From Vallitaleaceae bacterium 9-2 (GTDB taxonomy: Bacteria; Bacillota; Clostridia; Lachnospirales; Vallitaleaceae): a stretch of 64,000 nucleotides of DNA. Positions 1-8,581 of this stretch are shown here, one piece after another. The notes beneath the pieces were generated by a model, which was given only the letters and a program-made list of their open reading frames with translations, was not told the DNA's origin and ran no database searches. Every line of letters begins with the position of its first letter. Position 1 is the first letter of the stretch. The DNA lies in NCBI GenBank assembly GCA_038396585.1, contig CP121691.1:2480001-2544000 (forward strand), given 5' to 3'. The translations under genes were made by a program, and so were the position numbers.

Positions 1-923
1 TGCAACTTATTAATCACGTCCTCGATATCGCGACTTAGATTTCGCATGGAGCGATGAATATGGTCATAATTTCTTTGCTGTTGCTGTGCATCTAAGTAAT
101 GTTCATAACGAAGTTCAAGAACTTCTGAGCTGTTTACTTGGTATTTTTCATATTCAAAATCAAGAAGTTGCTGATTACGAATATACTTTAATTTTGTTTT
201 ATTCAACAGCTTGACGGCACGTTCTTGTAGGAGCTGATTCTTCTTAATTTCATGGACACAGTAGCGTCTAAATACAAACCCCCATATAAATAAAAAGGAT
301 ACTGTAACAATACTAATTAATGCTGGTAAAAACACATTCTCATTATAGACAACGACCAGTGTTGACAATACAATTCCTACGATCAGTGTAATAAAAACCA
401 ACGCCAGCATAAAATACTTTAAAAAAGAAAGGGCACGTCTTAAGTTTCCAAAATGAAAGAGTAAACTTTGCTTTTCTCCTTCTAAAATATCCAAATCTTT
501 TTTTACCATGTTTTGATTTTCTTCATGTTCTTTTAATACATGTATCGCTTTGGCAATATCTTTTGATACCAAGCGAATATGCGGGTTCTCTCGATTTTTT
601 GCCTGGGTGTTTTTTGTTTCTGCTTCTTTTATGGCGACTTTGTATTCAGATAACTGACGGCACAAGTCATGCAAATAACTTTTCGTATCTTCATGGGCCA
701 TTTTTATTCGTTCTACGACAATAAACTGATTCATCTGCTGATGATATTGTTGTGATAGTTCTTGTAATCTCACATCATTATCCCGTAGCATATCTTTTAT
801 TTTTTCATTCTTATAGGGGTCCTTTAAAAGTGTCTCCACATCCATCCCAAGCAATAGCTCTTCTTCATAAGGCTTAAATCTTGACTTGAGTTTTCCGATT
901 TTTTGTATGATTTTTTTAAACAT
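1..923 (-). CDS. Two-TM coiled-coil membrane protein, 3' end beyond window
   Basis: Partial gene of at least 307 codons running off the left edge. The start is ATG at 923-921 preceded by an AGGAGC ribosome site. Residues 1-165 are charged, Gln/Glu/Lys-rich and likely coiled coil. Two hydrophobic segments follow (about 171-193 and 198-218), then a second charged helical stretch up to the edge. Both long helical arms would therefore lie on the same side of the membrane. It is the last visible gene of the Hsp70 operon, 31 bases after its neighbour, so it could tether that machinery to the membrane (inference). No enzymatic motif seen and no family recognised. Confidence 0.8.
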   Translation of the reverse strand, partial: MFKKIIQKIGKLKSRFKPYEEELLLGMDVETLLKDPYKNEKIKDMLRDNDVRLQELSQQYHQQMNQFIVVERIKMAHEDTKSYLHDLCRQLSEYKVAIKEAETKNTQAKNRENPHIRLVSKDIAKAIHVLKEHEENQNMVKKDLDILEGEKQSLLFHFGNLRRALSFLKYFMLALVFITLIVGIVLSTLVVVYNENVFLPALISIVTVSFLFIWGFVFRRYCVHEIKKNQLLQERAVKLLNKTKLKYIRNQQLLDFEYEKYQVNSSEVLELRYEHYLDAQQQQRNYDHIHRSMRNLSRDIEDVINKL

Positions 924-954
924 AAGCTCCTATTCCATTCTATAATATTACACC

Positions 955-1881
955 CTACTGTTTATCCAACGTATAAAATCGTATGGCGTATGCTTGTATT
1001 TCTTTTTTGATATAGCGTTCGCGCTGCTTCCATTCATGCACTAACGCTTCCAAATAATGTGTCTCTCTCTGAAAATCCGACCCGACTTCTGCCAGCTTTG
1101 CCATATGATAATACGCAAGTACACGTTCTTGGTCAGAAAGTTGTTCCAATAGAATCCTATTTGCCGCTTCAACTGATGATATGATTTGATTCATGGAATA
1201 ATACGCAAGCGATTGATACAACGCATAATCTGAATTATTATCCGTATACTCTATGACAAATGCATAGGATGAACAGTCTAAATGTGCGCCTAGCAATGCT
1301 TTTGTATAGACTTCCGGATATTTTTCTTTTAGATGCTTAATCATGACTTCTGCATATATATCTTTTCCAATACCAATCATATATGCCAGGTAGTAACGTA
1401 GCCATTTCAACTGATTTTTTTCGTCTTTTAATTGTAAAAATGCCGTTATGCTATGTTCTGTCTCACCCATAAACTGATAATACCAAACCAGAAAATCAAA
1501 TGCATCTTCATCCGGGTGATGAGCGATTTTGACAATATACTGATCAATATTTATTGTATCTTCCCATCCAAACACCAGCATACATTTGATATATACATAG
1601 AGTACTTTGGGTGATTGATTGTTCTTATATCCATGAATAATACATTGTTGTCCTTCTTGTTCAAAACCATATCTTAAAAGTAAAATCCCCATATTAATCA
1701 GTGCTTCTTCATCTTTGTGAAGATATGCTTGCCAATATGCATTAAATCCATAATCGGATCGTTGGGTATCAAATAAATAATCACCAAGATAATGCCAGCG
1801 CTTAGCCTGTTGTTCTTCTATTTGCTCAGGATACACAAGGTCACTACCGGCTGGGTTATGTCGGCACAAAAATACCCCCAT
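955..1881 (-). CDS. Helical-repeat (TPR-like) hypothetical protein of the Hsp70 island
   Basis: 308 residues, mostly helical, with repeated Tyr/Leu/Ala-rich helix pairs such as DYGFNAYWQAYLHKDEEALI and a later YALYQSLAYYSMNQI stretch, consistent with a TPR- or Sel1-like solenoid. The start at 1881 lies 3 bases from the stop of the Hsp70-vWA gene, which implies translational coupling. No signal peptide or membrane segment, so it is probably cytoplasmic. Such solenoids commonly bind peptides or partner proteins; here it may be an adaptor for the Hsp70 proteins (inference). An HPD tripeptide at residues 122-124 is not in a recognisable J-domain. No specific family recognised. Confidence 0.75.
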   Translation of the reverse strand: MGVFLCRHNPAGSDLVYPEQIEEQQAKRWHYLGDYLFDTQRSDYGFNAYWQAYLHKDEEALINMGILLLRYGFEQEGQQCIIHGYKNNQSPKVLYVYIKCMLVFGWEDTINIDQYIVKIAHHPDEDAFDFLVWYYQFMGETEHSITAFLQLKDEKNQLKWLRYYLAYMIGIGKDIYAEVMIKHLKEKYPEVYTKALLGAHLDCSSYAFVIEYTDNNSDYALYQSLAYYSMNQIISSVEAANRILLEQLSDQERVLAYYHMAKLAEVGSDFQRETHYLEALVHEWKQRERYIKKEIQAYAIRFYTLDKQ

Positions 1882-1884
1882 ATC

Positions 1885-3975
1885 TTACTCCTTCTCCACA
1901 CGTACGAGCTGTGCAAGCTTATTAGCTATCGCATCAAGAATATCATAAAACGGTTCATCCATAGAATAATAGTGTCCATATTCTCCTACTAAAGGTGAAT
2001 AGGCTAAGAGACTATCCGGATCTTTTTTTGCAACAACATAACAGATAACGCCTGCATCATTCACTGTTTTTATAGCGTCCTCCAAACCTCGACCATTGTG
2101 GGTAGGTATATGTGGCGGAGCATCCGTTATCACAATAAATGCTTTGTATGCATTGGCTACAGGGCGTTTTTTTAGATACTCAACCCCAGTTTCTACCGCT
2201 TCAAGGGTTGACTCTGGAATATCACCGCCATAATTTCTCGGCAACTTCTTCACATTTTTACGAAATCGTTCTATATCTTTTGTCCATTTGTATTTTTTAG
2301 GCTTTTCACGTTCCCCTAAGTCTCCATAGCCAATTAATCCCAACTGATAGTCAATGCCTTTTTGATGGAGCTGATTTGAAAATTCAATAGCTTTTTCTTT
2401 TACTCCGTCTATATACACATCCATACTGCTTGTTGTATCAATGATAAAAACAATGTCCATCCCTGTTATATCCGGTGCAGTTTTTGCCAGCGAATGGTCA
2501 ATAACCGGAGCACTCTTTGTTCGATCAAAAGCTTGACAGACTTGATGTCCGCTAATCTTGTCCACGACTTCTACTTCAAATAAATTATCTCGGTCAATTT
2601 GATAGGTAATGGATAACTGGCTGTCATCGGTAATATTTTCTAAAACGACAGACCCTATATACTTACTCGTCTGTTCATGTCCTTCTTCCCACTGAAAGCA
2701 GTCAATCGAAACAGCATGAGCTCCACGCGTCACTTTAAAGCCATCTTCCGTTGCAGTTGATGGAATCTCTGTTCCCATCTTAAGGATAGGAATAAGTGCT
2801 TTTTGTCCGGTTGCTTCATTTATAATTGCTCGCGTTCCTATATGCTGACGCATAATTTGTCCAATCTCAACGCTGCTATTTGGCAAATGCATCAGATAAT
2901 TATAGATAGCCGCTCCCATTGCTACACTTTTTGCCGGATCTTTGGCACGGTAGGGTTCTTTTATATGCCCTGCAATAATACGCTTTACCATAGGCACAAG
3001 TGTTGATCCGCCAACTAATATCACTTTATCAATCGTCTCCTTTGTCTCACCAGAACGTTCCAGCGCCAATTCAACCACGTCCATACTTCGCTCAATATAT
3101 TCACGAATAAGCTCTTCAAACTGATCCCTTGTAATGTCAAAAGTTAATTGATATGGAATGCCATCAACAATAGTGATTGGATGAATATTGACACTCATTT
3201 TGTTTGCCTCAGATAGCCCTCGCTTTGCCCGTTCTGCTTCAATGCGTATTTTTTGCATCATTTGTTTTTGTTCAAGCTCTTCAAACTGACAGATGCTTAC
3301 TCCATGTTGTTTTTCAAAAGCTTCTACCATCGCTTGTACTAACACTTCATCAAAATCATCGCCGCCCAGCTTCATATCACCTACATCCGCCAACTCTTGA
3401 AATGAATTGTTCCCATATATATCTTGGGCCACGGATAACACACAAGCATCAAATGTACCTCCGCCCAAATCATAAATCAGAATTTTTTGTACGTAACTTT
3501 GCTTATATCCATACTCAATAGCTGCCGCCAGCGGTTCACTTAACAGATGGACTATCTCAAATCCTGCAAGCATACCGGCTTTTTTAGTGGCATATATCTG
3601 GCGATCATTAAAATATGCCGGATGGGTTATAACCACTTCAACAATAGGCTCTCCTATTTGTTCTTGGGCTGCGTCTTTTATCTTTTTTAGGATTTCGCTA
3701 CTAACTTCCTCTGGTAATAGCTCGTATCCTCCCACAGTAATCGCTTCTTCTTGACCCATTTTACGCTTAACTGAAAAAATAGTCTCTTCCGAGTAAATCA
3801 CCGCACTATTTTTAGCCTCTGTTCCAACCAATATCTCATCCTCAAGATAACAAACGACCGATGGCAGCACTTCTTGTGCACCGTCTGTTTTGACAACATC
3901 CATTAAGTCTGTCCGATCATCATAAAGCATTCCTACTGTATTGGTTGTTCCTAAATCAATCCCTAAAAATGCCAT
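1885..3975 (-). CDS. Hsp70 fused to a C-terminal von Willebrand A domain
   Basis: 696 residues. Residues 1-~375 are an intact Hsp70 nucleotide-binding domain: phosphate-1 motif GIDLGTTNTV near the N-terminus, phosphate-2 motif IYDLGGGTFDACVL, adenosine motif VILVGGSTLVPMV. A short beta region resembling the Hsp70 substrate domain follows (~390-490). From residue 507 there is a vWA domain: FIIDTTSSM (MIDAS DxTxS, D513), a later GGDIPEST Thr position and VITDAPPH. The helical lid is missing. Family knowledge: Hsp70s hydrolyse ATP to bind and release clients, and vWA domains bind proteins through a metal. Joining them suggests an ATP-controlled, metal-dependent client or adhesion module (inference). 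It sits 6 bases after the second Hsp70 gene. No signal peptide. Confidence 0.93.
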   Translation of the reverse strand: MAFLGIDLGTTNTVGMLYDDRTDLMDVVKTDGAQEVLPSVVCYLEDEILVGTEAKNSAVIYSEETIFSVKRKMGQEEAITVGGYELLPEEVSSEILKKIKDAAQEQIGEPIVEVVITHPAYFNDRQIYATKKAGMLAGFEIVHLLSEPLAAAIEYGYKQSYVQKILIYDLGGGTFDACVLSVAQDIYGNNSFQELADVGDMKLGGDDFDEVLVQAMVEAFEKQHGVSICQFEELEQKQMMQKIRIEAERAKRGLSEANKMSVNIHPITIVDGIPYQLTFDITRDQFEELIREYIERSMDVVELALERSGETKETIDKVILVGGSTLVPMVKRIIAGHIKEPYRAKDPAKSVAMGAAIYNYLMHLPNSSVEIGQIMRQHIGTRAIINEATGQKALIPILKMGTEIPSTATEDGFKVTRGAHAVSIDCFQWEEGHEQTSKYIGSVVLENITDDSQLSITYQIDRDNLFEVEVVDKISGHQVCQAFDRTKSAPVIDHSLAKTAPDITGMDIVFIIDTTSSMDVYIDGVKEKAIEFSNQLHQKGIDYQLGLIGYGDLGEREKPKKYKWTKDIERFRKNVKKLPRNYGGDIPESTLEAVETGVEYLKKRPVANAYKAFIVITDAPPHIPTHNGRGLEDAIKTVNDAGVICYVVAKKDPDSLLAYSPLVGEYGHYYSMDEPFYDILDAIANKLAQLVRVEKE

Positions 3976-3981
3976 ATTTAC

Positions 3982-5613
3982 CTACCTTTCGCTTTGTACC
4001 ACTGTTGTTTGATGTCGTTTTGGTATGAACATCTGCTTAAACCCTGAGGGGGAATAGTTTTGTCCATAACCTAAGTCTTCAACTTCTCCCTGAATTGTTC
4101 CTGTCTCTTCATCTATCGACAACGTTACTTTTATCTGTGTTTGACCACGAGGTCTACGTGGTAAGCCGGCAACTTCTACATCACCTATGACACTACATCC
4201 ATCCACACCCTTATCCTTATGGATGCGCTCAAGTATTCGCACCGATAGATGTGTCATATCCTCTTGCGTCTCTCCATCAATCGTAAATATTTGGGCACGA
4301 CGTGCTAATCGATATGGAGTCCCTCGACTAATCATTGTATAGAATGTTCTAACTGCATCCACTTCAATCTCAAAACCTATATCATGAGGTACGCACACTT
4401 CAAAATTCATATATTGTCGTCCTGTTGTAAGCTCCGTTTGCGTATGCACGCCCATTTTCATCGCTGCATAAATAGTTGCTCCCAAGGATATATCTAACGC
4501 GGGACGGTCTGTAACATAAATTTTTTCTTGATCTTGAAAAAGATGAATCATCATTTTTTTGATCCAAGGCATTTGAGAGGAACCACCTGTCAAAAGAATC
4601 CGATCAACATCTTCTGGCTTTATGGCTCCTTGATACGCTTCTTGTAATGTTTTTACAACAAACAGTTTCGTCTTATCTATAAAGGCTTGCCCAACCCTCT
4701 CTAAATCTTCTCGCGTCATACTCAGTACAAAAGGAGGTACACAAAATGCAAAGGGTACACGTACTTTTTGAGTGCCTGATAATCGTTCTTTTGTCTCACG
4801 AGCACGCATCTTTATTTCCGCATGATTTTCCTTGGAAAGCGTCTCTATTGGATGCCCTTTATCTCGAATACACTGCAAGAAATAGTCATACAAAAGCGCA
4901 TCAAGAATATCTCCACCGTGCTTAGCTTGTCCTCCTTCACTCAGCACTTTTAGTGTTTGCTCACGCGCACTTACCTGCTCAACACCAAACAACGTAATAT
5001 CCAGCGTTCCACCGCCAAAATCAAAAACCATAACCTTCTCTCCTGGATTAAACGGATGGTGATAGCTATAGGTCAATGCCGCCGCTTTAGGTTCTTCAAT
5101 TAGACATATGAGTTCATCTTGAATCCCTGCAAGTTGACACGCACTAATCGTTGCCTTCTTTGCCGCATCGTCAAAATCATACGGTACGGAAACAACAATT
5201 CCGGCTATTGAACTTTTAGGGTTCATACTTTTTATTTGATTAAAAAGCGCACGTAGAACCATGGCTGATAATTCTTCTGGGGAAAACGATTGACTATTGA
5301 GCACGATGGGTTGATTGGTTCCCATAAAACTTTTAATGGACATTGCTGTTGCTTCTGGAAAAATGACATAGGTATTGAGCGCTTCTGTCCCAACAATCCA
5401 CTCCTCATCTAACTCTTCTTTACGATACTGAATAACACAAGGTAAGGGAATTTTTCCAAAACCATTACTCATATCTATCGGTTCAGGTGTATGCTTTTGT
5501 TGGTGCCAATAACTAATCACAGAGTGTGTCGTTCCCAAGTCAATACCCAGTATATATAGATCTTCATCTAATCCTTGTTCTTCAATTATTTTTTTATACT
5601 GTTCAATACTCAT
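3982..5613 (-). CDS. Hsp70-family chaperone-like ATPase (second paralogue)
   Basis: 543 residues. The nucleotide-binding domain is complete: GIDLGTTHSVISYW near residue 24, VFDFGGGTLDITLFGV, and ILLTGGSSQMPWIKKM. A beta-rich segment (~400-530) fits an Hsp70 substrate-binding beta domain (GLPRRPRGQTQIKVTLSID resembles the conserved GIPPAPRGxPQIEVTF strand), but there is no helical lid and no EEVD-like tail. About 20 residues precede the first motif. The start overlaps the end of the degenerate Hsp70 gene by 11 bases, indicating coupled translation. Divergent from DnaK, so probably a specialised paralogue rather than the housekeeping chaperone (inference). Cytoplasmic. Confidence 0.93.
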   Translation of the reverse strand: MSIEQYKKIIEEQGLDEDLYILGIDLGTTHSVISYWHQQKHTPEPIDMSNGFGKIPLPCVIQYRKEELDEEWIVGTEALNTYVIFPEATAMSIKSFMGTNQPIVLNSQSFSPEELSAMVLRALFNQIKSMNPKSSIAGIVVSVPYDFDDAAKKATISACQLAGIQDELICLIEEPKAAALTYSYHHPFNPGEKVMVFDFGGGTLDITLFGVEQVSAREQTLKVLSEGGQAKHGGDILDALLYDYFLQCIRDKGHPIETLSKENHAEIKMRARETKERLSGTQKVRVPFAFCVPPFVLSMTREDLERVGQAFIDKTKLFVVKTLQEAYQGAIKPEDVDRILLTGGSSQMPWIKKMMIHLFQDQEKIYVTDRPALDISLGATIYAAMKMGVHTQTELTTGRQYMNFEVCVPHDIGFEIEVDAVRTFYTMISRGTPYRLARRAQIFTIDGETQEDMTHLSVRILERIHKDKGVDGCSVIGDVEVAGLPRRPRGQTQIKVTLSIDEETGTIQGEVEDLGYGQNYSPSGFKQMFIPKRHQTTVVQSER

Positions 5614-6841
5614 AGTTCACCTCTTTGATCTGTCCTTCAATACTGATCTCCAACGTCATCGTTACATATGTTGTCGCATGCTTTGGATATATATATAAAT
5701 TAAACAGATGGGATTCTTGCATATTATCATCATATTTTACAAAAGGGACACTTCGTTGATAATCGGTCAAAATCAGTTCAATAACATAACGCTTTTGATA
5801 TATCTGTCCCGGTCGAATAAAAACAATACGTCGTCTATCTTGATCAATGATTCCATAGCCCCAATGTGTCTTTGTGCTCGTACACAAATCGCCGTTATGT
5901 GTATCTCGATAATTCAAGAATGCTTTAGCCCCTATAAAAAGCATATGTTCATCATATTGGTATCTTCCATCATCCATGAGTTTTTGCCAAAAAATCTCCT
6001 GGTTATATCCCCCACTAATGATGCTCTGGGTTAGCTCACTATTCAATGCTATTGTATTTTTTTGAACCCATTGTTCAAAAAACACAATAAACTCCGCATA
6101 CGTGATCGTTATCTTTTTGGGAGGATAATAAATGGATGTATATAAATTCACATCTTGCTTCGATTGAACTTGACGATATAAAAGCATCTTCTGATCATTA
6201 TATGTCTGCTCAATGCGCTGTAAATCAATCTCCTTTTTATATATCTTTCTATGTGCAGCTTGAATCGTTTGAAGATAGAACTGATCAATCGCTTCAAGTG
6301 CCGTGGGTCTTTGTATTATTTCATCGACATATTCTTTCTCCAAATCGTCTTTTACAAAGTGAAAATGCATACTTTTTGTACTATTAAAATAGGTCAGCCA
6401 GGCATCGTTAAGGCCTTGATCGTAACCATAACCTACAAGTGCTTGTTTTAAAGAAATCCATTGAATTTGTATGCTATTTTGCTCTGCTAATTTTTTTTGA
6501 ACACTTTGACAGTGTTTTGCAGAAAATCCAGCGCCATTCATGAGAATAAGGGAGGTTACTATATCTCCATGATATTGTTGCAAGATTTTATAAAGACAGT
6601 GCTGAATAAAATCAGCCGTCCATTCAGGGGTAAGCCCTGCCCAAACCGCATTATCAAACGTATCTGCTTCTTCTCCACAAACGACTGCATCTTCATCTTC
6701 AATATACGCTATTTTAAGAGGGATCTGCATTGATCCATATCCACCGGTTAAATCGATATATTCTAAGTTCTCCCCAAAATAATCACCAATAGCGAATGCG
6801 CTTTTGTTCTCGCCCAATTCCATCCATACTGTAACCTTCAT
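5603..6841 (-). CDS. Degenerate Hsp70/actin-fold protein lacking nucleotide motifs
   Basis: 412 residues that can be laid by eye onto the neighbouring Hsp70s but without the ATP-site residues. The N-terminal VWMELGENKSAFAIGDYF replaces GIDLGTTNSV. GGYGSMQIPLKIAYIEDEDA then CGEEADT follows the Hsp70 pattern of Pro-Ser-Val strand and VGxEA. TQSIISGGYNQEIFWQKLM matches the VGGSTxxPxVxxxI adenosine helix region, and FIGAKAFLNYR matches the GAA helix. The phosphate-2 DLGGGTxD motif is replaced by LTYFNSTKSM. ATP binding is therefore probably lost, suggesting a structural or regulatory pseudo-Hsp70. From memory only, it may match the uncharacterised DUF5716 family of Clostridia. It starts 8 bases after the GrpE-like gene. 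Confidence 0.75.
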   Translation of the reverse strand: MKVTVWMELGENKSAFAIGDYFGENLEYIDLTGGYGSMQIPLKIAYIEDEDAVVCGEEADTFDNAVWAGLTPEWTADFIQHCLYKILQQYHGDIVTSLILMNGAGFSAKHCQSVQKKLAEQNSIQIQWISLKQALVGYGYDQGLNDAWLTYFNSTKSMHFHFVKDDLEKEYVDEIIQRPTALEAIDQFYLQTIQAAHRKIYKKEIDLQRIEQTYNDQKMLLYRQVQSKQDVNLYTSIYYPPKKITITYAEFIVFFEQWVQKNTIALNSELTQSIISGGYNQEIFWQKLMDDGRYQYDEHMLFIGAKAFLNYRDTHNGDLCTSTKTHWGYGIIDQDRRRIVFIRPGQIYQKRYVIELILTDYQRSVPFVKYDDNMQESHLFNLYIYPKHATTYVTMTLEISIEGQIKEVNYEY

Positions 6842-6849
6842 ATCATCTC

Positions 6850-8574
6850 CTATTTTGCTGCGACAACACTTGCACGTGTGATAATACGATCTTGTATTGA
6901 AAAACCACTATTTTTAGTGCGTATAATCTGACCTTTGTTAAAGTCAGAGGATTCTTCAACAAGTATAACTTCATGTATCTTCCCATTGAATTTTTCTCCA
7001 GCTTGAGGATAAATTCTCTCAATTTGATACTTTTTTAAGTCCCCAATCATTTTGTCAAATAATTGACAGATTTGTATTCCAAAAGTCTGGACTAACTCCT
7101 GTTCGTCTTCCATAATACGAGTAATAGACTGCTCTATAATATCTTCAAAACTTTTGATTTCGAACAAGATGTCTTTATTTAAATGTCTGATTTCACCTTC
7201 ATAGGCTTCATCCATGGTCTGTAAAACCATTTTATCAAACCGTGCTTGAACTCGTTCAAAGTCCTTACTATCGCCTTGTATTGCTTCTTCTAAGTAATCT
7301 GCACATTTTTTTTCAAATTCTTTTCGAAATCCGAGCATCCTATTGGCCACGTCCAGCTGATTGGTTTTTCGCTCCATTTGAAAATCTTCGTTTTTTTCTT
7401 TGATGACATCATACTTAAGCATTAAAGTATCAATGACCCCTTTAATAATATTTTGATGATGCTCTGTTTGAACCTGATCATAGTCTGTCGCTTGTATTTT
7501 AGCTAATGTAGTTCCCATGTGTTCAATTAATCGAAAACAAATAAGCTCAAACGGATGGCTGATACGTTTAAAATCATTGATTGCTTTTGTACTGACTTTG
7601 ACTAGTTCATCGTTGACATGCATTAAGAACAAATCAATCGTATTTTGCTTATTCGCTTCAACACCATCCATCAATGTTGACAATTTGGAATTATTCATAA
7701 TATTTTTTTCGATAATATTTTCAATGTTTTTTATTATAAAATTGTATTCAACTTCATCGCATTGTTTAATCGATTGTTCACTTTCTTCTATCGCTTCACA
7801 AATGGACGTATAGGTATGGCGAAGTGGCCAAATAAATTGATGGGTCAGTGTCTCTAACGGTTTTTGCGAATCATCTAAATCACTATTTGATTCATTATTT
7901 GAGTCACTGTTCGAGTCAATATTTAGGTCAATATGAATAAAACTTTCAAGTATATTTTTTTGCTCCTGAAGGATTTTTAGATACTCTATTAGATCTGACC
8001 GCTTTTCATAATTATTGATCTCTTTTGCATGGTTTTCTACGATGCGTTTTAGGTTATGTTGCATCCCCGAATACGCATCTAGAACAAATGCTTTTAAAAT
8101 ATTTTTGTAGTCATTATATGTACTTATGGGAAGTTTAAACTCTTTAATCGCCTCATCACGTAAACTCTTTAGGGCTTCTTGTGATTTTAGCAAAACCAGC
8201 GATTCAATTAATGTACGTTCATATTCCAAAGGATTTTCACGTTCAACAAAAAAAGATTCTCTCTGATCTTCCAATACATCATAAATCATTTTAATAATTT
8301 CAAGGCTTTCCATATCTTCAATAGGGTCTAAGTTTTGTGTCAAATAGGTTGTATAACATGATTTTATCTCTTGTATGACATCGTATACTTTTTCCGTGTT
8401 TTTTAGCTGGTTAATATTTTCTATATAGAGTTTAACCTGAAGTAATATTCGTGATATCATTTGATCAAAAGCTACCTTAAGGACATCTATGCATCGATCT
8501 TCCATTTGATTATGGTTTAAGACATATTCTAATACAACTTTTTCAATTTGTTTTTCTTCAATAAATCTATACAT
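6850..8574 (-). CDS. Long helical protein with C-terminal GrpE-like nucleotide-exchange domain
   Basis: 574 residues from the ATG at 8574, chosen because GAGG lies just upstream; the longest frame (8601) would overlap the Hsp70 gene and has no ribosome site. About 520 residues are helical and charged (Glu, Lys, Gln, Ile), coiled-coil like. The last ~50 match the GrpE beta domain: GEKFNGKIHEVILVEE corresponds to GxxFDPxxHEAVxxxE, and GFSIQDRIITRASVVAAK to GYxLxdRVIRPAxVxVAK. The helix before it (FDKMIGDLKKYQIERI) also resembles GrpE. GrpE drives ADP release from DnaK, so this is likely the dedicated exchange factor of the adjacent Hsp70s (inference). It is about three times the length of normal GrpE. 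Confidence 0.8.
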   Translation of the reverse strand: MYRFIEEKQIEKVVLEYVLNHNQMEDRCIDVLKVAFDQMISRILLQVKLYIENINQLKNTEKVYDVIQEIKSCYTTYLTQNLDPIEDMESLEIIKMIYDVLEDQRESFFVERENPLEYERTLIESLVLLKSQEALKSLRDEAIKEFKLPISTYNDYKNILKAFVLDAYSGMQHNLKRIVENHAKEINNYEKRSDLIEYLKILQEQKNILESFIHIDLNIDSNSDSNNESNSDLDDSQKPLETLTHQFIWPLRHTYTSICEAIEESEQSIKQCDEVEYNFIIKNIENIIEKNIMNNSKLSTLMDGVEANKQNTIDLFLMHVNDELVKVSTKAINDFKRISHPFELICFRLIEHMGTTLAKIQATDYDQVQTEHHQNIIKGVIDTLMLKYDVIKEKNEDFQMERKTNQLDVANRMLGFRKEFEKKCADYLEEAIQGDSKDFERVQARFDKMVLQTMDEAYEGEIRHLNKDILFEIKSFEDIIEQSITRIMEDEQELVQTFGIQICQLFDKMIGDLKKYQIERIYPQAGEKFNGKIHEVILVEESSDFNKGQIIRTKNSGFSIQDRIITRASVVAAK

Positions 8575-8581
8575 ACATTCC

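Noticed and set aside
1510-1518. HPD tripeptide in the helical-repeat protein as a J-domain hallmark
   Set aside because: The surrounding residues lack the basic helix II and the KFKxxxxAY helix III of J-domains; HPD is probably by chance.
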